Positions 28,692 through 36,967 of a stretch of 64,000 nucleotides of DNA are shown piece after piece (the stretch's first letter is position 1; each line of letters starts with the position of its first letter). Source of the stretch: Sphingomonas faeni (lineage in GTDB: Bacteria; Pseudomonadota; Alphaproteobacteria; Sphingomonadales; Sphingomonadaceae). The position numbers and the translations under genes are program-made. The stretch is taken from positions 310,001-374,000 of the forward strand of contig NZ_JALPNF010000002.1 of NCBI RefSeq assembly GCF_023195535.1. Reading direction: 5' to 3'. Below the pieces are notes generated by a model that saw nothing but the letters and a program-made list of their open reading frames with translations, was not told the DNA's origin and did not search any database.

Positions 28692-29001
28692 TGATCTTCT
28701 CCCCGGTCTTGACAGCGACGCGGACCTTCTTGCCGTCCTGCTCCTCGAAGCGGACGCGGGTCGGCTTGCCGTCGGCGGTCACGTGCGCGACCTTCGAAAC
28801 GTGCATCGGTGCTTCCTTGCGGATCAGGCCACCCTGCGGGTCACCCTGAGTCGGCTTGGTGTGGCGCACGGCGATGTTGACGCCCGATACGACGACCTTG
28901 TCGGTCTTCGGCATGGAGACGGTGACTTCACCGGTCTTGCCCTTGTCCTTGCCGGACAGGACGATGACCTTGTCACCCTTCTTGATACGCTGCGACGCCA
29001 T
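28684..29001 (-). CDS. rplX: 50S ribosomal protein uL24
   Basis: A 105-residue protein with the KOW motif near its start ([20 protein letters not shown]) and the later [21 protein letters not shown], which define L24. It initiates 50S assembly near the exit tunnel. The ATG at 29001 overlaps the last base of the rplN stop. The longer upstream open frame is rplN read in a different phase. Confidence 0.97.
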   Translation of the reverse strand: MASQRIKKGDKVIVLSGKDKGKTGEVTVSMPKTDKVVVSGVNIAVRHTKPTQGDPQGGLIRKEAPMHVSKVAHVTADGKPTRVRFEEQDGKKVRVAVKTGEKING

Positions 29002-29369
29002 TACAGCACCTCCGGCGCAAGGCTGATGATCTTCATGTGCTTCTTGCCGCGCAGCTCGCGAACGACTGGGCCGAAGATACGGGTGCCGATCGGCTCCTCG
29101 TTCTTGTTGACCAGCACCGCGGCGTTGCCGTCGAAGCGGATGACCGTACCGTCTGCACGGCGGATATCCTTGGCGGTACGCACGATCACCGCGCGGTGAA
29201 CGTCGCCCTTCTTCACACGGCCACGTGGCTGCGCTTCCTTGATGCTGACGACGATAATGTCGCCAACGCCTGCAACACGACGCTTGGAACCCCCAAGCAC
29301 CTTGATGCACTGCACCCGCTTCGCGCCGCTGTTGTCAGCGACGTCGAGATTGGACTGCATCTGGATCAT
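29001..29369 (-). CDS. rplN: 50S ribosomal protein uL14
   Basis: A 122-residue protein starting [20 protein letters not shown], with the L14 signature [15 protein letters not shown] and [20 protein letters not shown]. It forms part of the subunit interface. It is preceded by a 300-base gap with REPs, where rpsQ and rplN are normally adjacent, so its translation start depends on a site downstream of the repeat. Confidence 0.98.
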   Translation of the reverse strand: MIQMQSNLDVADNSGAKRVQCIKVLGGSKRRVAGVGDIIVVSIKEAQPRGRVKKGDVHRAVIVRTAKDIRRADGTVIRFDGNAAVLVNKNEEPIGTRIFGPVVRELRGKKHMKIISLAPEVL

Positions 29370-29511
29370 GGATCCGTATCCCTTCTCTGTCTCTGGGGTC
29401 GATACCGACCGAACCCCGCCTAAAAAATCACCCCGCCGCGGACGAACCGCAACGGGGAGGAGCGGCCGCTTAGCCGTTCCGTCGATGGAACACAAGGTTC
29501 CAATGTAAACC

Positions 29512-29650
29512 GTCATCCCAGCGAAAGCTGGGATCCAGAGTTATGAAGCGTTACGCCTCTGGCTCTGGATCCTGACTTTCGTCAGGATGACGGGAACCGG
29601 TTCGAGCCGATCGCCCCTCACCGCGAGATCCCAGCTTTCGCTGCAATGAC
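29512..29650. repeat. Hybrid REP cluster between rpsQ and rplN
   Basis: A left arm of the 10.4-kb type (GTCATCCCAGCGAAAGCTGG) is paired with a right arm of the 8.2-kb type (CCTGACTTTCGTCAGGATGA). Another right arm of the first type follows (GAGATCCCAGCTTTCGCTGC). The loop segments GATCCAGAG and CTCTGGATC pair. This looks like recombination or successive insertion between two repeat subfamilies inside the ribosomal operon. Confidence 0.85.
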
Positions 29651-29670
29651 GGGGTTTGGAGCGTACCAGT

Positions 29671-29943
29671 TCAGCCCTCGGCCGAAGCCCGCTCCGGCGT
29701 CGCGTGGGTGTTGACCCGCTCGATCACCTTCCAGGTCTTCAGCTTGGAGATCGGTGCGATCTCTTCGATCCGCACGGTCTCGCCCTGCTTGAACTCGTTG
29801 CTCTCGTCATGAGCATGATACTTCTTCGAGCGACGGATGATCTTCCCGTAGAGCGGGTGCTTCACCTTACGCTCGACGTTCACGACCACCGTCTTGTCGC
29901 CCTTGTCGGACACGACCAGACCGGTCAGCACGCGCTTCGGCAT
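29671..29943 (-). CDS. rpsQ: 30S ribosomal protein uS17
   Basis: A 90-residue protein, [20 protein letters not shown], then [24 protein letters not shown] and [18 protein letters not shown]. It is a primary 16S rRNA-binding protein. The start at ATG 29943 is nine bases from the rpmC stop. The downstream gap to rplN is unusually long because of inserted repeats. Confidence 0.98.
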   Translation of the reverse strand: MPKRVLTGLVVSDKGDKTVVVNVERKVKHPLYGKIIRRSKKYHAHDESNEFKQGETVRIEEIAPISKLKTWKVIERVNTHATPERASAEG

Positions 29944-29953
29944 GATACGTTCC

Positions 29954-30160
29954 TTACTTCGCGGCTTCAGCGCTGGTGCGCTGAGCCTGCAGGGTCTTGA
30001 TGCGAGCGATGTCGCGGCGGACCTCACGAACGCGGCTCGGCTTTTCGAGCTGGTTCGTGGCGGCCTGGAAACGCAGGTTGAACTGCTCGCGCTTCAGTTC
30101 GCCGAGCGACTCCGACAGCTGGTCGTCGCTCTTGGTCTTCATGTCGTCGATACGAGCCAT
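29954..30160 (-). CDS. rpmC: 50S ribosomal protein uL29
   Basis: A 68-residue, mainly helical protein: [20 protein letters not shown], then [20 protein letters not shown] and [19 protein letters not shown]. It sits by the polypeptide exit tunnel. I start it at ATG 30160, four bases after the rplP stop. An upstream in-frame start would overlap rplP. Confidence 0.97.
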   Translation of the reverse strand: MARIDDMKTKSDDQLSESLGELKREQFNLRFQAATNQLEKPSRVREVRRDIARIKTLQAQRTSAEAAK

Positions 30161-30164
30161 GATC

Positions 30165-30599
30165 TTACTCGCCTCCCAGATGCGAGGTGTCGCCCAGGCG
30201 GGCAACGACCTTTACCTTGATCGGCAGCTTCATGGCCGCCCGCTCGAACGCCTCGGCGGCGATCTTGCCGTCGACGCCGTCGAGCTCGAACAGGATCCGA
30301 CCCGGCTTGACGCGAGCGGCCCAGTATTCCGGCGCGCCCTTGCCCTTACCCATGCGGACTTCGGCTGGCTTTCCCGAGACCGGAAGGTCTGGGAAAATGC
30401 GGATCCACAAACGCCCCTGGCGCTTCATGTGACGCGTGATCGCGCGGCGTGCCGCCTCGATCTGGCGTGCGGTGATCCGGTCGGGCTCCATGGCCTTCAG
30501 GCCGTAAGAGCCGAAATTGAGCGAGAAGCCACTCTTGGCATCGCCCGAAATCTTGCCCTTGAAGGCCTTCCGGAACTTGGTCTTTTTTGGTTGCAGCAT
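30165..30599 (-). CDS. rplP: 50S ribosomal protein uL16
   Basis: A 144-residue protein with [15 protein letters not shown] at the start and the L16 signatures [20 protein letters not shown] and [16 protein letters not shown]. It lies near the A-site tRNA and peptidyl-transferase centre. It follows rpsC after 15 bases. The order rpsC-rplP-rpmC-rpsQ is the normal S10 operon order. Confidence 0.98.
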   Translation of the reverse strand: MLQPKKTKFRKAFKGKISGDAKSGFSLNFGSYGLKAMEPDRITARQIEAARRAITRHMKRQGRLWIRIFPDLPVSGKPAEVRMGKGKGAPEYWAARVKPGRILFELDGVDGKIAAEAFERAAMKLPIKVKVVARLGDTSHLGGE

Positions 30600-30614
30600 G
30601 TCTGTTCCTGCCCC

Positions 30615-31322
30615 TTAGCGACGATCGTCGCGCTGCGGCCGCACGCCGGAGGTCTGAGCCTCCATCATGATGCGGTCGTACGACGTCGGATCGTTGCCGA
30701 GAATCTCGCCCTTGAAGACCCAGACCTTCACGCCGCAAACGCCGTAAGACGTGTGCGCCGTAGCCTCGGCATAATCGATGTTCGCGCGCAGCGTGTGCAA
30801 CGGAACCCGACCCTCACGATAGCTCTCCGACCGTGCGATCTCGGCGCCGCCAAGACGGCCGCCGCAGTTCACGCGGATGCCTTCGGCACCGAGACGCATC
30901 GCCGACTGAACCGCACGCTTCATGGCGCGACGGAAAGCGATACGACGCTCGAGCTGATCGGCGATGCCCTGCGCGACGAGACGCGCATCGACTTCCGGCT
31001 TGCGGATCTCGACGATGTTCAGCGAAACGGTCGACGACGTCATCTTGCCGATCGTCGAACGCAGCTTCTCGATGTCCGCACCCTTCTTGCCGATGATCAC
31101 GCCGGGGCGTGCAGCGAAGATGGAGATGCGGGCCAGCTTGGCCGGACGCTCGATGACCACCTTGGAGATCGCGGCCTGCGGCAGCGTCTTCATGATGAAT
31201 GCGCGGATCTTGAGATCCTCGAGCAGGAGCCGACCATAGTCGGCGCCTTCGGCGTACCAGCGGCTATCCCAGGTACGGTTGATCTGCAGACGCAGACCGA
31301 TGGGGTTGCTCTTCTGACCCAT
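30615..31322 (-). CDS. rpsC: 30S ribosomal protein uS3
   Basis: A 235-residue protein beginning [20 protein letters not shown], with a KH-type RNA-binding domain ([16 protein letters not shown]) and the C-terminal half [23 protein letters not shown] sequence. S3 lines the mRNA entry channel. Its start overlaps the rplV stop by one base. Confidence 0.98.
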   Translation of the reverse strand: MGQKSNPIGLRLQINRTWDSRWYAEGADYGRLLLEDLKIRAFIMKTLPQAAISKVVIERPAKLARISIFAARPGVIIGKKGADIEKLRSTIGKMTSSTVSLNIVEIRKPEVDARLVAQGIADQLERRIAFRRAMKRAVQSAMRLGAEGIRVNCGGRLGGAEIARSESYREGRVPLHTLRANIDYAEATAHTSYGVCGVKVWVFKGEILGNDPTSYDRIMMEAQTSGVRPQRDDRR

Positions 31323-31699
31323 TATGCTTCTTCCTGCTCGCGCACGACGATGCGCAGACGGCTGAATGGCTTGAGGATGCGGGTCGACTTGCCGCGGCCG
31401 CGGGTAGCGAAGCGCTTCATCGTGATCGACTTGCCAACCGATGCCTCGGCGACGACGAGTGCGTCGACGTCGAGGTTATGGTTGTTCTCGGCGTTGGCGA
31501 TGGCCGAGGCCAGCACCTTGCGCGCTTCGATCGCCATGCCCTTGGTCGAGAAGGCGAGGATGTTCATCGCATCGCCGACCTTCTTGCCACGGATCAGCGC
31601 AGCCACGAGACCGAGCTTCTGCGCGGAACCACGGATCTGCGTACCGACCGAAAGCGCCTCGTTGTCCGCGACCTTGCGCGGGCTGACTTGCTTAGACAT
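31322..31699 (-). CDS. rplV: 50S ribosomal protein uL22
   Basis: A 125-residue protein; the features are [42 protein letters not shown] and the basic hairpin [20 protein letters not shown], which reaches into the exit tunnel. It overlaps rpsS upstream and rpsC downstream by single bases, so the three are translated in series. Confidence 0.98.
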   Translation of the reverse strand: MSKQVSPRKVADNEALSVGTQIRGSAQKLGLVAALIRGKKVGDAMNILAFSTKGMAIEARKVLASAIANAENNHNLDVDALVVAEASVGKSITMKRFATRGRGKSTRILKPFSRLRIVVREQEEA

Positions 31700-31974
31700 C
31701 AGCGCTTGCCCTTCTTGTCGGCGGAGTGGCCGGGGAAGTAGCGCGTGGGCGCGAACTCACCGAGCTTCATGCCGACCATGTCTTCGTTGACCGAGACGGG
31801 CACGAACTTGCGGCCGTTATAGACGTTGAACGTGAGACCCACGAACGACGGCAGGATCGTCGAGCGACGCGACCAAGTCTTGATCGGCGAACGCGCGTTG
31901 GTGTCCTGGGCGGTTTCTGCCTTCTTGAGCAGATGAAGGTCCACGAAGGGGCCCTTCCAGACTGAACGAGCCAT
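31699..31974 (-). CDS. rpsS: 30S ribosomal protein uS19
   Basis: A 91-residue protein starting [18 protein letters not shown], with the S19 signature [31 protein letters not shown] near the middle and [18 protein letters not shown] at the end. It contacts S13 at the top of the 30S head. It begins one base after the rplB stop. Confidence 0.98.
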   Translation of the reverse strand: MARSVWKGPFVDLHLLKKAETAQDTNARSPIKTWSRRSTILPSFVGLTFNVYNGRKFVPVSVNEDMVGMKLGEFAPTRYFPGHSADKKGKR

Positions 31975-31975
31975 T

Positions 31976-32815
31976 TTAGCCCTTCCTCTTCGTCGAATGA
32001 CGCGACCGGATGATCATCTTGTCGGTCGACTTGTTATGACGCGTGCGCGCACCCTTCGTCGGCTTGCCCCAAGGCGTAACCGGATGACGGCCACCCGAGG
32101 TACGGCCTTCACCACCGCCGTGCGGATGGTCGACCGGGTTCTTGGCGACGCCGCGCGTCAGAGGACGGATTCCCATCCAGCGCGAACGGCCTGCCTTGCC
32201 CAGGTTCTGGTTCTGGTTGTCGGGGTTCGAGACCGCGCCAACCGTCGCCATGCAATCGCTGCGGATGTAGCGCTGCTCGCCCGAGTTCAGGCGGACCATC
32301 ACCATGCCCTTGTCGCGACCGACCACCTGCACGTACGTGCCGGCCGAACGGGCGATCTGGCCACCCTTCATCGGCTTCATCTCCACGTTGTGGACGATGG
32401 TGCCGACCGGCATCTGACCGAGTTCCATGGCATTGCCTGGCTTCACGTCAGTCTTCTTGGCCGCGAGAACCTTGTCGCCGACGGCCAGACGCTGTGGCGC
32501 CAGGATGTAGGCGAGCTCTTCGTCCGGGTACTTGACCAGGGCGATGAACGCGGTGCGGTTCGGATCATACTCGATCCGCTCGACGGTGCCTTCGACGTCC
32601 CACTTGCGACGCTTGAAGTCGATGTAGCGGTACTTCTGCTTGTGACCGCCGGCGATGCCGCGCGAGGTCACATGGCCCTTGTTGTTACGACCGCCGGTCT
32701 TGTGCTTACCTTCGGTCAGCGCCTTGACGGGGCGGCCCTTCCAGAGCGACGACTTGTCGACCAGGATGAGACCGCGGCGTGCCGGCGATGTCGGATTATA
32801 ATGCTTGAGTGCCAT
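31976..32815 (-). CDS. rplB: 50S ribosomal protein uL2
   Basis: A 279-residue protein starting [16 protein letters not shown], with the conserved C-terminal segment [20 protein letters not shown], whose His lies near the peptidyl-transferase centre. L2 is required for subunit joining. It lies four bases after rplW and ends [10 protein letters not shown], as in other alphaproteobacteria. Confidence 0.98.
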   Translation of the reverse strand: MALKHYNPTSPARRGLILVDKSSLWKGRPVKALTEGKHKTGGRNNKGHVTSRGIAGGHKQKYRYIDFKRRKWDVEGTVERIEYDPNRTAFIALVKYPDEELAYILAPQRLAVGDKVLAAKKTDVKPGNAMELGQMPVGTIVHNVEMKPMKGGQIARSAGTYVQVVGRDKGMVMVRLNSGEQRYIRSDCMATVGAVSNPDNQNQNLGKAGRSRWMGIRPLTRGVAKNPVDHPHGGGEGRTSGGRHPVTPWGKPTKGARTRHNKSTDKMIIRSRHSTKRKG

Positions 32816-32819
32816 GGCC

Positions 32820-33134
32820 TCAGATCCCCGTCGTCACGTCGATGGACTGACCGTCCTTCAACGTCACGATTGCCTTTTTCATGTCGGAGCGCGAGTAGTT
32901 CGTGCCCTTCCACTTCTTGGTCTTGCCCTTCTGGACGAGCGTGTTCACGCCGACGACGTTCACGTCGAACAGCGCCTCTACGGCCGCCTTGATCTCGGGC
33001 TTCGTGGCATCGTTCGATACCTTGAACACAACCGCGTTGAACTCCGACAGGGTCGTCGTCTTCTCGGTGATGTGCGGGGCCAGGATAACGTCGTAATGAC
33101 GATTATCGATGCCCGCCTTCTGCTTCTTAGCCAT
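32820..33134 (-). CDS. rplW: 50S ribosomal protein uL23
   Basis: A 104-residue protein with the L23 core [23 protein letters not shown] and [15 protein letters not shown]. It forms the docking site for trigger factor and SRP at the tunnel exit. Its start overlaps the rplD stop by eight bases. Confidence 0.97.
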   Translation of the reverse strand: MAKKQKAGIDNRHYDVILAPHITEKTTTLSEFNAVVFKVSNDATKPEIKAAVEALFDVNVVGVNTLVQKGKTKKWKGTNYSRSDMKKAIVTLKDGQSIDVTTGI

Positions 33135-33753
33135 GGAAGCGCGCCTCCAGCTTTTCGACAGCGGCGCGCGTCAGCACCAGCGTGTCATGCTTCAGGATGT
33201 CGTAAACGTTCGCGCCGGCAGCCGGCATCACGTTCACTTCGTACAGGTTGCCCGCAGCGAATGCGAAGCTGGTGTCGACCATGTCGCCGTCGATGACGAG
33301 CGCACGCTTGCCGAAGCCGAGCTTTGCGAGATCGCCCTGCAGCGTCTTGGTCTTGCCACCCTCGACAGCCAGGCTGTCCATGATGACCAGCGAACCCGCC
33401 TTGGCGTGGCTGCTGAGAGCCATCCGCAGGCCGAGCGAGCGAACCTTCTTGTTCAGCGACGGGTTGAAGTCACGGACGCGTGCGCCGTGAGCCTTACCAC
33501 CACCGATGAACACAGGTGCGCGACGATCGCCGTGACGAGCCGTACCGCCGCCCTTCTGGCGACCGAACTTCTTGCCGGTGCGTGCGACGTCTGCGCGCTC
33601 ACGGGTGCCACGAGCCGTCTCGCGACGCTTCTCGAGCTGCCAGGTGACGACACGGTGCAGGATGTCGGCGCGCGGATCGAGGCCGAAGACCTCATCGTTG
33701 AGCTCGATGTCCGATGCGTCGGTGCCGGCGAAAGATGAAACCTTGATCTTCAC
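33127..33753 (-). CDS. rplD: 50S ribosomal protein uL4
   Basis: A 208-residue protein, [20 protein letters not shown], with the long loop [20 protein letters not shown] that reaches the exit tunnel and [20 protein letters not shown] in the C-terminal part. The start is GTG at 33753, two bases after the rplC stop. In gammaproteobacteria L4 represses the S10 operon by binding its leader. Whether the structured region upstream of rplC plays that part here is not known. Confidence 0.96.
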   Translation of the reverse strand: MKIKVSSFAGTDASDIELNDEVFGLDPRADILHRVVTWQLEKRRETARGTRERADVARTGKKFGRQKGGGTARHGDRRAPVFIGGGKAHGARVRDFNPSLNKKVRSLGLRMALSSHAKAGSLVIMDSLAVEGGKTKTLQGDLAKLGFGKRALVIDGDMVDTSFAFAAGNLYEVNVMPAAGANVYDILKHDTLVLTRAAVEKLEARFHG

Positions 33754-33755
33754 GC

Positions 33756-34502
33756 TCAGCCCTCCTGGCCGTCGGCTGCAGGTGCGTCGGTCGTTTCGGC
33801 CGGCGTGTCTGCTGCGGTGTTGCTGTTTGCGGTCTTGAGACCGGCGGGGAACGGTGCGTCGGCGTGGCGCGCGACCTTCACCGAGTCCTTGACGAAGAGC
33901 CAGCCGCCCTTTGAGCCAGGAACCGAACCCTTGACGAACAGGAGACCACGCTCGACGTCCGTCGATACGATCTCGAGGTTCTGCTGGGTGCGATACTTGT
34001 CGCCCATGTGGCCGGCCATCTTCTTGTTCTTGAAGACCTTGCCCGGATCCTGGCGCTGACCGGTCGAACCGAGCGAACGGTGCGAGACCGACACGCCGTG
34101 GGTTGCCCGCAGACCGCCGAAGCCCCAACGCTTCATGCCGCCCTGGAAGCCCTTACCCTGGGTCTTGCCCTGGATATCGACGATCTGGCCTGCGACGTAG
34201 TGGTCGGCCGAGATCTCGGCGCCAACGTCGAGCAGGCCGTCTGCGTTCACACGGAACTCATGGACGACAGCCTTAGGCTCCACTTCGGCCTTGCCGAAAT
34301 GGCCGCGCTGCGGCTTTGCGACATTCTTCGACTTGGCGACACCTGCACCAAGCTGGACGGCAGTGTAGCCGTCACGATCCATTTCGCGAACGGAAACGAC
34401 CTGATTGCCTTCGAGTGCCAGAACGGTGACCGGCACGTGCCGACCATCTTCCTGGAACAGGCGGGTCATCCCCATCTTCTTCGCGATCACGCCAGTACGC
34501 AT
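33756..34502 (-). CDS. rplC: 50S ribosomal protein uL3
   Basis: A 248-residue protein starting [20 protein letters not shown], with the L3 motif [30 protein letters not shown] sequence around the W-finger and [22 protein letters not shown]-terminal acidic/Thr-Ala tail of about 30 residues is extra. The ATG at 34502 follows a purine-rich AAGGGACAAG site. It is preceded by 288 bases of non-coding, hairpin-rich sequence, unusual between rpsJ and rplC. Confidence 0.97.
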   Translation of the reverse strand: MRTGVIAKKMGMTRLFQEDGRHVPVTVLALEGNQVVSVREMDRDGYTAVQLGAGVAKSKNVAKPQRGHFGKAEVEPKAVVHEFRVNADGLLDVGAEISADHYVAGQIVDIQGKTQGKGFQGGMKRWGFGGLRATHGVSVSHRSLGSTGQRQDPGKVFKNKKMAGHMGDKYRTQQNLEIVSTDVERGLLFVKGSVPGSKGGWLFVKDSVKVARHADAPFPAGLKTANSNTAADTPAETTDAPAADGQEG

Positions 34503-34790
34503 GATCTTGTCCCTTCCTAGACAGAGGCCCCGTCGGACTATTCCTCGGGGGCTTGCGGACCATGTCCGGAGCGAACTCCATGATGCGTCCACCTGACCCC
34601 ATCCCCGGCAAAAGCCCTGAATGGAGTCGGTTCAACCCGGTAAATACGAAACGTGCCCCCGTCCCGGGCTGGTGCTTCTGCGAATGCGGAAGCGTGACGG
34701 GGGACGCTGCCCCGTCGGTTTGCACCGACGGCGGTATCCCAATGTAGAGCGGCGCGGGACCATTGCTGGTCGACCGCGCCGCGCCAGCCC
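34503..34790 (-). other. Hairpin-rich intercistronic leader between rpsJ and rplC
   Basis: These 288 non-coding bases contain several stems in the transcript direction. A perfect 8-bp stem CCGTCGGT-GCAA-ACCGACGG with a GNRA tetraloop lies at 34712-34731, a GCGT...ACGC stem follows it, and GCTTC...GAAGC is at 34674-34693. GC-rich segments follow before the rplC start. The length and the GNRA-capped stem suggest a structured regulatory leader, possibly for ribosomal-protein feedback. No protein-coding gene is supported. Confidence 0.55.
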
Positions 34791-35099
34791 TTAGGCCAGC
34801 TTGATCTCTACGTCCACCCCTGCCGCGAGGTCGAGCTTCATGAGCGCATCGACCGTCTGCGGCGTCGGCTGGACGATATCCAGCATACGCTTGTACGTGC
34901 GCACCTCGAACTGCTCGCGCGACTTCTTGTCGATGTGCGGGCCGCGGTTCACGGTGAACTTTTCGATGCGCGTCGGAAGGGGAATCGGACCGCGGATGAG
35001 CGCGCCGGTGCGGCGTGCGGTGTCGGCGATGTCGCCAGTGGCCTGATCGAGCACACGGTGATCGAACGCCTTCAGACGAATGCGGATATTGCTGTCCAT
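34791..35099 (-). CDS. rpsJ: 30S ribosomal protein uS10 (NusE)
   Basis: A 102-residue protein, [20 protein letters not shown], with the signature [21 protein letters not shown]. It is also the NusE antitermination factor that links transcription and translation. The ATG at 35099 fits; a longer upstream open frame has no family similarity. It is normally directly downstream of tuf. Here about 1.9 kb of accessory DNA separates the two, so it must have its own promoter or rely on readthrough. Confidence 0.98.
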   Translation of the reverse strand: MDSNIRIRLKAFDHRVLDQATGDIADTARRTGALIRGPIPLPTRIEKFTVNRGPHIDKKSREQFEVRTYKRMLDIVQPTPQTVDALMKLDLAAGVDVEIKLA

Positions 35100-35261
35100 A
35101 GTCCCTACCGATGCGAAAGAGCGGGCCCGTTTCCGGGCTCTTGCTGGTTGATGTTTAAACCGAAGGCGGGCCATTACGGGAGAGTCGGTTGAAATGCAAC
35201 CGGGGGTTGCGGGTTTTCGCCGGTTACGAGCGAGGAATGGGACATCATCGGACGGTGCCCT

Positions 35262-35404
35262 ATCCTCCCCCTCCGTCGCCTACGGCGCCACCTCCCCCTG
35301 GCGGGGGAGGATTGTAGCTATCGACGCTTCGCCGCTAAGATCGCGCCGCTACTTGATCCTCCCCCGCCAGGGGGAGGTGTCGCCAAGGGCGACGGAGGGG
35401 GAGG
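35262..35404. repeat. REP array (right half + left half), CTCCCCC family, 5' of the DUF559 gene
   Basis: A right-type half (TATCCTCCCCCTCCGTCGCC ... GGCGGGGGAGGATT, 35262-35312) is followed after about 43 bases by a left-type half (ATCCTCCCCCGCCAGGGGGA ... GACGGAGGGGGAGG, 35356-35404). The left half ends seven bases before the ATG of the DUF559-like gene. Another right half follows that gene's stop. The order right-left-[gene]-right is unique in the window. Confidence 0.9.
35391..35404 (+). promoter_or_regulatory. Shine-Dalgarno sequence supplied by a REP half-element
   Basis: GACGGAGGGGGAGG is the conserved terminal segment of the REP half, and it lies seven bases before the ATG at 35411. 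It contains GGAGG at good spacing, so the repeat itself appears to provide the ribosome-binding site of the DUF559-like gene. Confidence 0.7.
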
Positions 35405-35410
35405 CAAGCG

Positions 35411-35785
35411 ATGCGGCTCAAAGGATCCCTACCCGCTCGCAGCAACGCCAAGCGCCTGCGAAAACAGATGACCCCGCCCGAGATTGCCCTCTGGCTAGCG
35501 CTACGAGCTAACGAAGAAGGCCTACGCTTCCGAAAACAACACGCAGCAGGCCCCTACGTCCTAGACCTCTACTGCACCCCAGCCCGACTCGCGATCGAAG
35601 TCGACGGTGAATCCCACAATCACGGCAACCGCCCCGAACGAGACGCAACCCGCCACGCATGGCTGATCAACAAGAACATCCAAGTCCTCCGCTACCCAGC
35701 TCGCGAAATGCTAGCCAACCTCGACGACGTCGTCCGCCAGATCACATCCATCGCACTCCAACGCCGAACCACCATCGAGAGCTAA
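35411..35785 (+). CDS. DUF559-domain, Vsr-like endonuclease-fold protein
   Basis: This 124-residue protein matches the DUF559 family, related to very-short-patch-repair (Vsr)/PD-(D/E)XK nucleases. Visible are the helical opening KRLRKQMTPPEIALWLALR, GLRFRKQHAAGPYVLDLYC with a candidate catalytic Asp, LAIEVDGESHNH with the Glu-x-Asp, and the Arg/Leu-rich VLRYPAREMLANLDDVV. It lies on the opposite strand to the ribosomal genes. A CTCCCCC REP half precedes it and the inverted half follows four bases after its stop, so it occupies the spacer of a REP pair. DNA-cleaving or repair activity is a family inference. A role in moving the repeat is my hypothesis. Confidence 0.85.
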   Translation: MRLKGSLPARSNAKRLRKQMTPPEIALWLALRANEEGLRFRKQHAAGPYVLDLYCTPARLAIEVDGESHNHGNRPERDATRHAWLINKNIQVLRYPAREMLANLDDVVRQITSIALQRRTTIES

Positions 35786-35788
35786 TCG

Positions 35789-35847
35789 CCCCCTCCCCCT
35801 CCCCCTCCGACGCCGCCGGCGCCACCTCCCCCTAGCGGGGGAGGATT
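35789..35847. repeat. REP right half, CTCCCCC family, 3' of the DUF559 gene
   Basis: CCCCTCCCCCTCCCCCTCCG, then ACGCCGCCGGCGCCACCTCC, then CCCTAGCGGGGGAGGATT. This is the inverse complement of the half that precedes the DUF559-like gene. It begins right after that gene's stop codon. Confidence 0.9.
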
Positions 35848-35932
35848 GAGCGGGAAGCTGAATGGCTCAGTTGGGAAGGGAAGCGGAGGGGCTGGCTTGA
35901 AGCGTGATACCTTATGGAAGGCCCGTCGCGCA

Positions 35933-36727
35933 TCAAAGCGCCGCCATTGTCAGGTTAAATGTGCGATCACTAACGCGCATTCGGTGCAGCGTAACGACAC
36001 TATCACCGATCATTTTGCGAATTAACTTCTCGTTTTCGGCCGTGCATTTCGCTCCCAAGGCGATCCCGGTGATGATGCTTCGGTCGAATGGAATGATTGT
36101 CCCCGCCTTATCCGCCTTCATCACCCGCCACTCTTGCTCGTAGTGCCAAAAGTCAGCTTTTGTCGCTAACGCGTCGGCAAGTGGGCGCTCCTGTATCGTG
36201 GTATGCATGTCAGCGATTACTGGGCGAACAGGTTGATAATCAACTTTCCAGATCGGTAAAAGCTGTTCGGCGTTCCCCCGCTGGAAGTCGAATTGTAACG
36301 CGATGCCATAGTGGTTTGCTGCATAATGACTCCACATCAGGACATTGTTTATCGTCTCTGCTAAGCAGAAAACACCCTTCTCCCGCGCATTTGCCGCAGC
36401 CGCTTGTTGCAGCTTTTCCCGAAGGAGGGGGATGGGGAGATCATCTAGCGCCGTTTGCGCCTGCGCCTGAATGAACCAAGCGGGGAAATCGCCAGCCATC
36501 GCGTCTGCGATACGCCGTGCCATGCCCTGCTTCCAAGCCCATAGATCCGGCTGAGCAGTAGGCACGTCGATATACGGGAGACAATCAAAGGGATCGTTAA
36601 AGTCAGCCGCGCTCGAGAGATAACAGTTCCCGTGTAGCAGCATCATCAAACGGTCCTGCCAAGGGGGCGTCTGTGCGAGTGCTAAACTAAGGTATTTGTA
36701 AAGGGGCGGGGGGCTAATGCTTATCAT
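35933..36727 (-). CDS. DUF2971-family protein
   Basis: This protein of about 264 residues resembles DUF2971. The opening PPLYKYLSL, the NGNCYLSSAADFNDPFDC-like segment (LHGNCYLSSAADFNDPFDC), VFCLAETINNVLMWSHYAANHYGIALQF and the late KADFWHYEQEWRVM are the family landmarks. Function is unknown; members occur scattered in accessory regions. The start at 36727 (MISISPPPLYKY) is chosen because homology begins there, but no strong ribosome-binding site is visible and the frame is open further upstream. Its base composition is lower in GC than the neighbouring ribosomal genes, suggesting transfer. Confidence 0.8.
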   Translation of the reverse strand: MISISPPPLYKYLSLALAQTPPWQDRLMMLLHGNCYLSSAADFNDPFDCLPYIDVPTAQPDLWAWKQGMARRIADAMAGDFPAWFIQAQAQTALDDLPIPLLREKLQQAAAANAREKGVFCLAETINNVLMWSHYAANHYGIALQFDFQRGNAEQLLPIWKVDYQPVRPVIADMHTTIQERPLADALATKADFWHYEQEWRVMKADKAGTIIPFDRSIITGIALGAKCTAENEKLIRKMIGDSVVTLHRMRVSDRTFNLTMAAL

Positions 36728-36899
36728 GATGCACGGGTCGCCAGCATTGTGTTGTCGGCATATCCTACACTGATCGGCTGGGTGAATGAACGTCCAATGT
36801 CTGGAAGCGCTGATGGAAGCCTGAACGTCCGCCGATAGGCGCAAGCGGACCAATCCGAACTAGCTTGTCCGGGTGCTTTTCACCCGCCCACCCCAAACA

Positions 36900-36942
36900 C
36901 GAAAAGAGCCCGGCCTCTCTCGCGAGAAGCCGGGCTCTTTTC
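36900..36942 (-). terminator. Rho-independent terminator downstream of tuf
   Basis: In the tuf direction the sequence reads CGAAAAGAGCCCGGCTTCTC, then GCGAGAGAGGCCGGGCTCTTTTCG. The GC-rich stem AAGAGCCCGGC/GCCGGGCTCTT is followed by TTTT. It begins about 25 bases after the tuf stop and separates the str operon from the accessory genes. The stem is symmetrical and could also work in the other direction. Confidence 0.9.
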
Positions 36943-36967
36943 GATCACCTCCCGAAGGAGAGGATGC

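Noticed and set aside
29512..29650. Insertion sequence remnant in the ribosomal operon
   Set aside because: There is no transposase fragment, and the inverted arms match REP families found elsewhere in the window.
34641..34660. GTATTTAC in the rpsJ-rplC leader as a fourth copy of the ATTTACT element
   Set aside because: The flanking bases cannot form stem 3 and the GAGACG joint and stem 1 are missing, so the match is probably chance.
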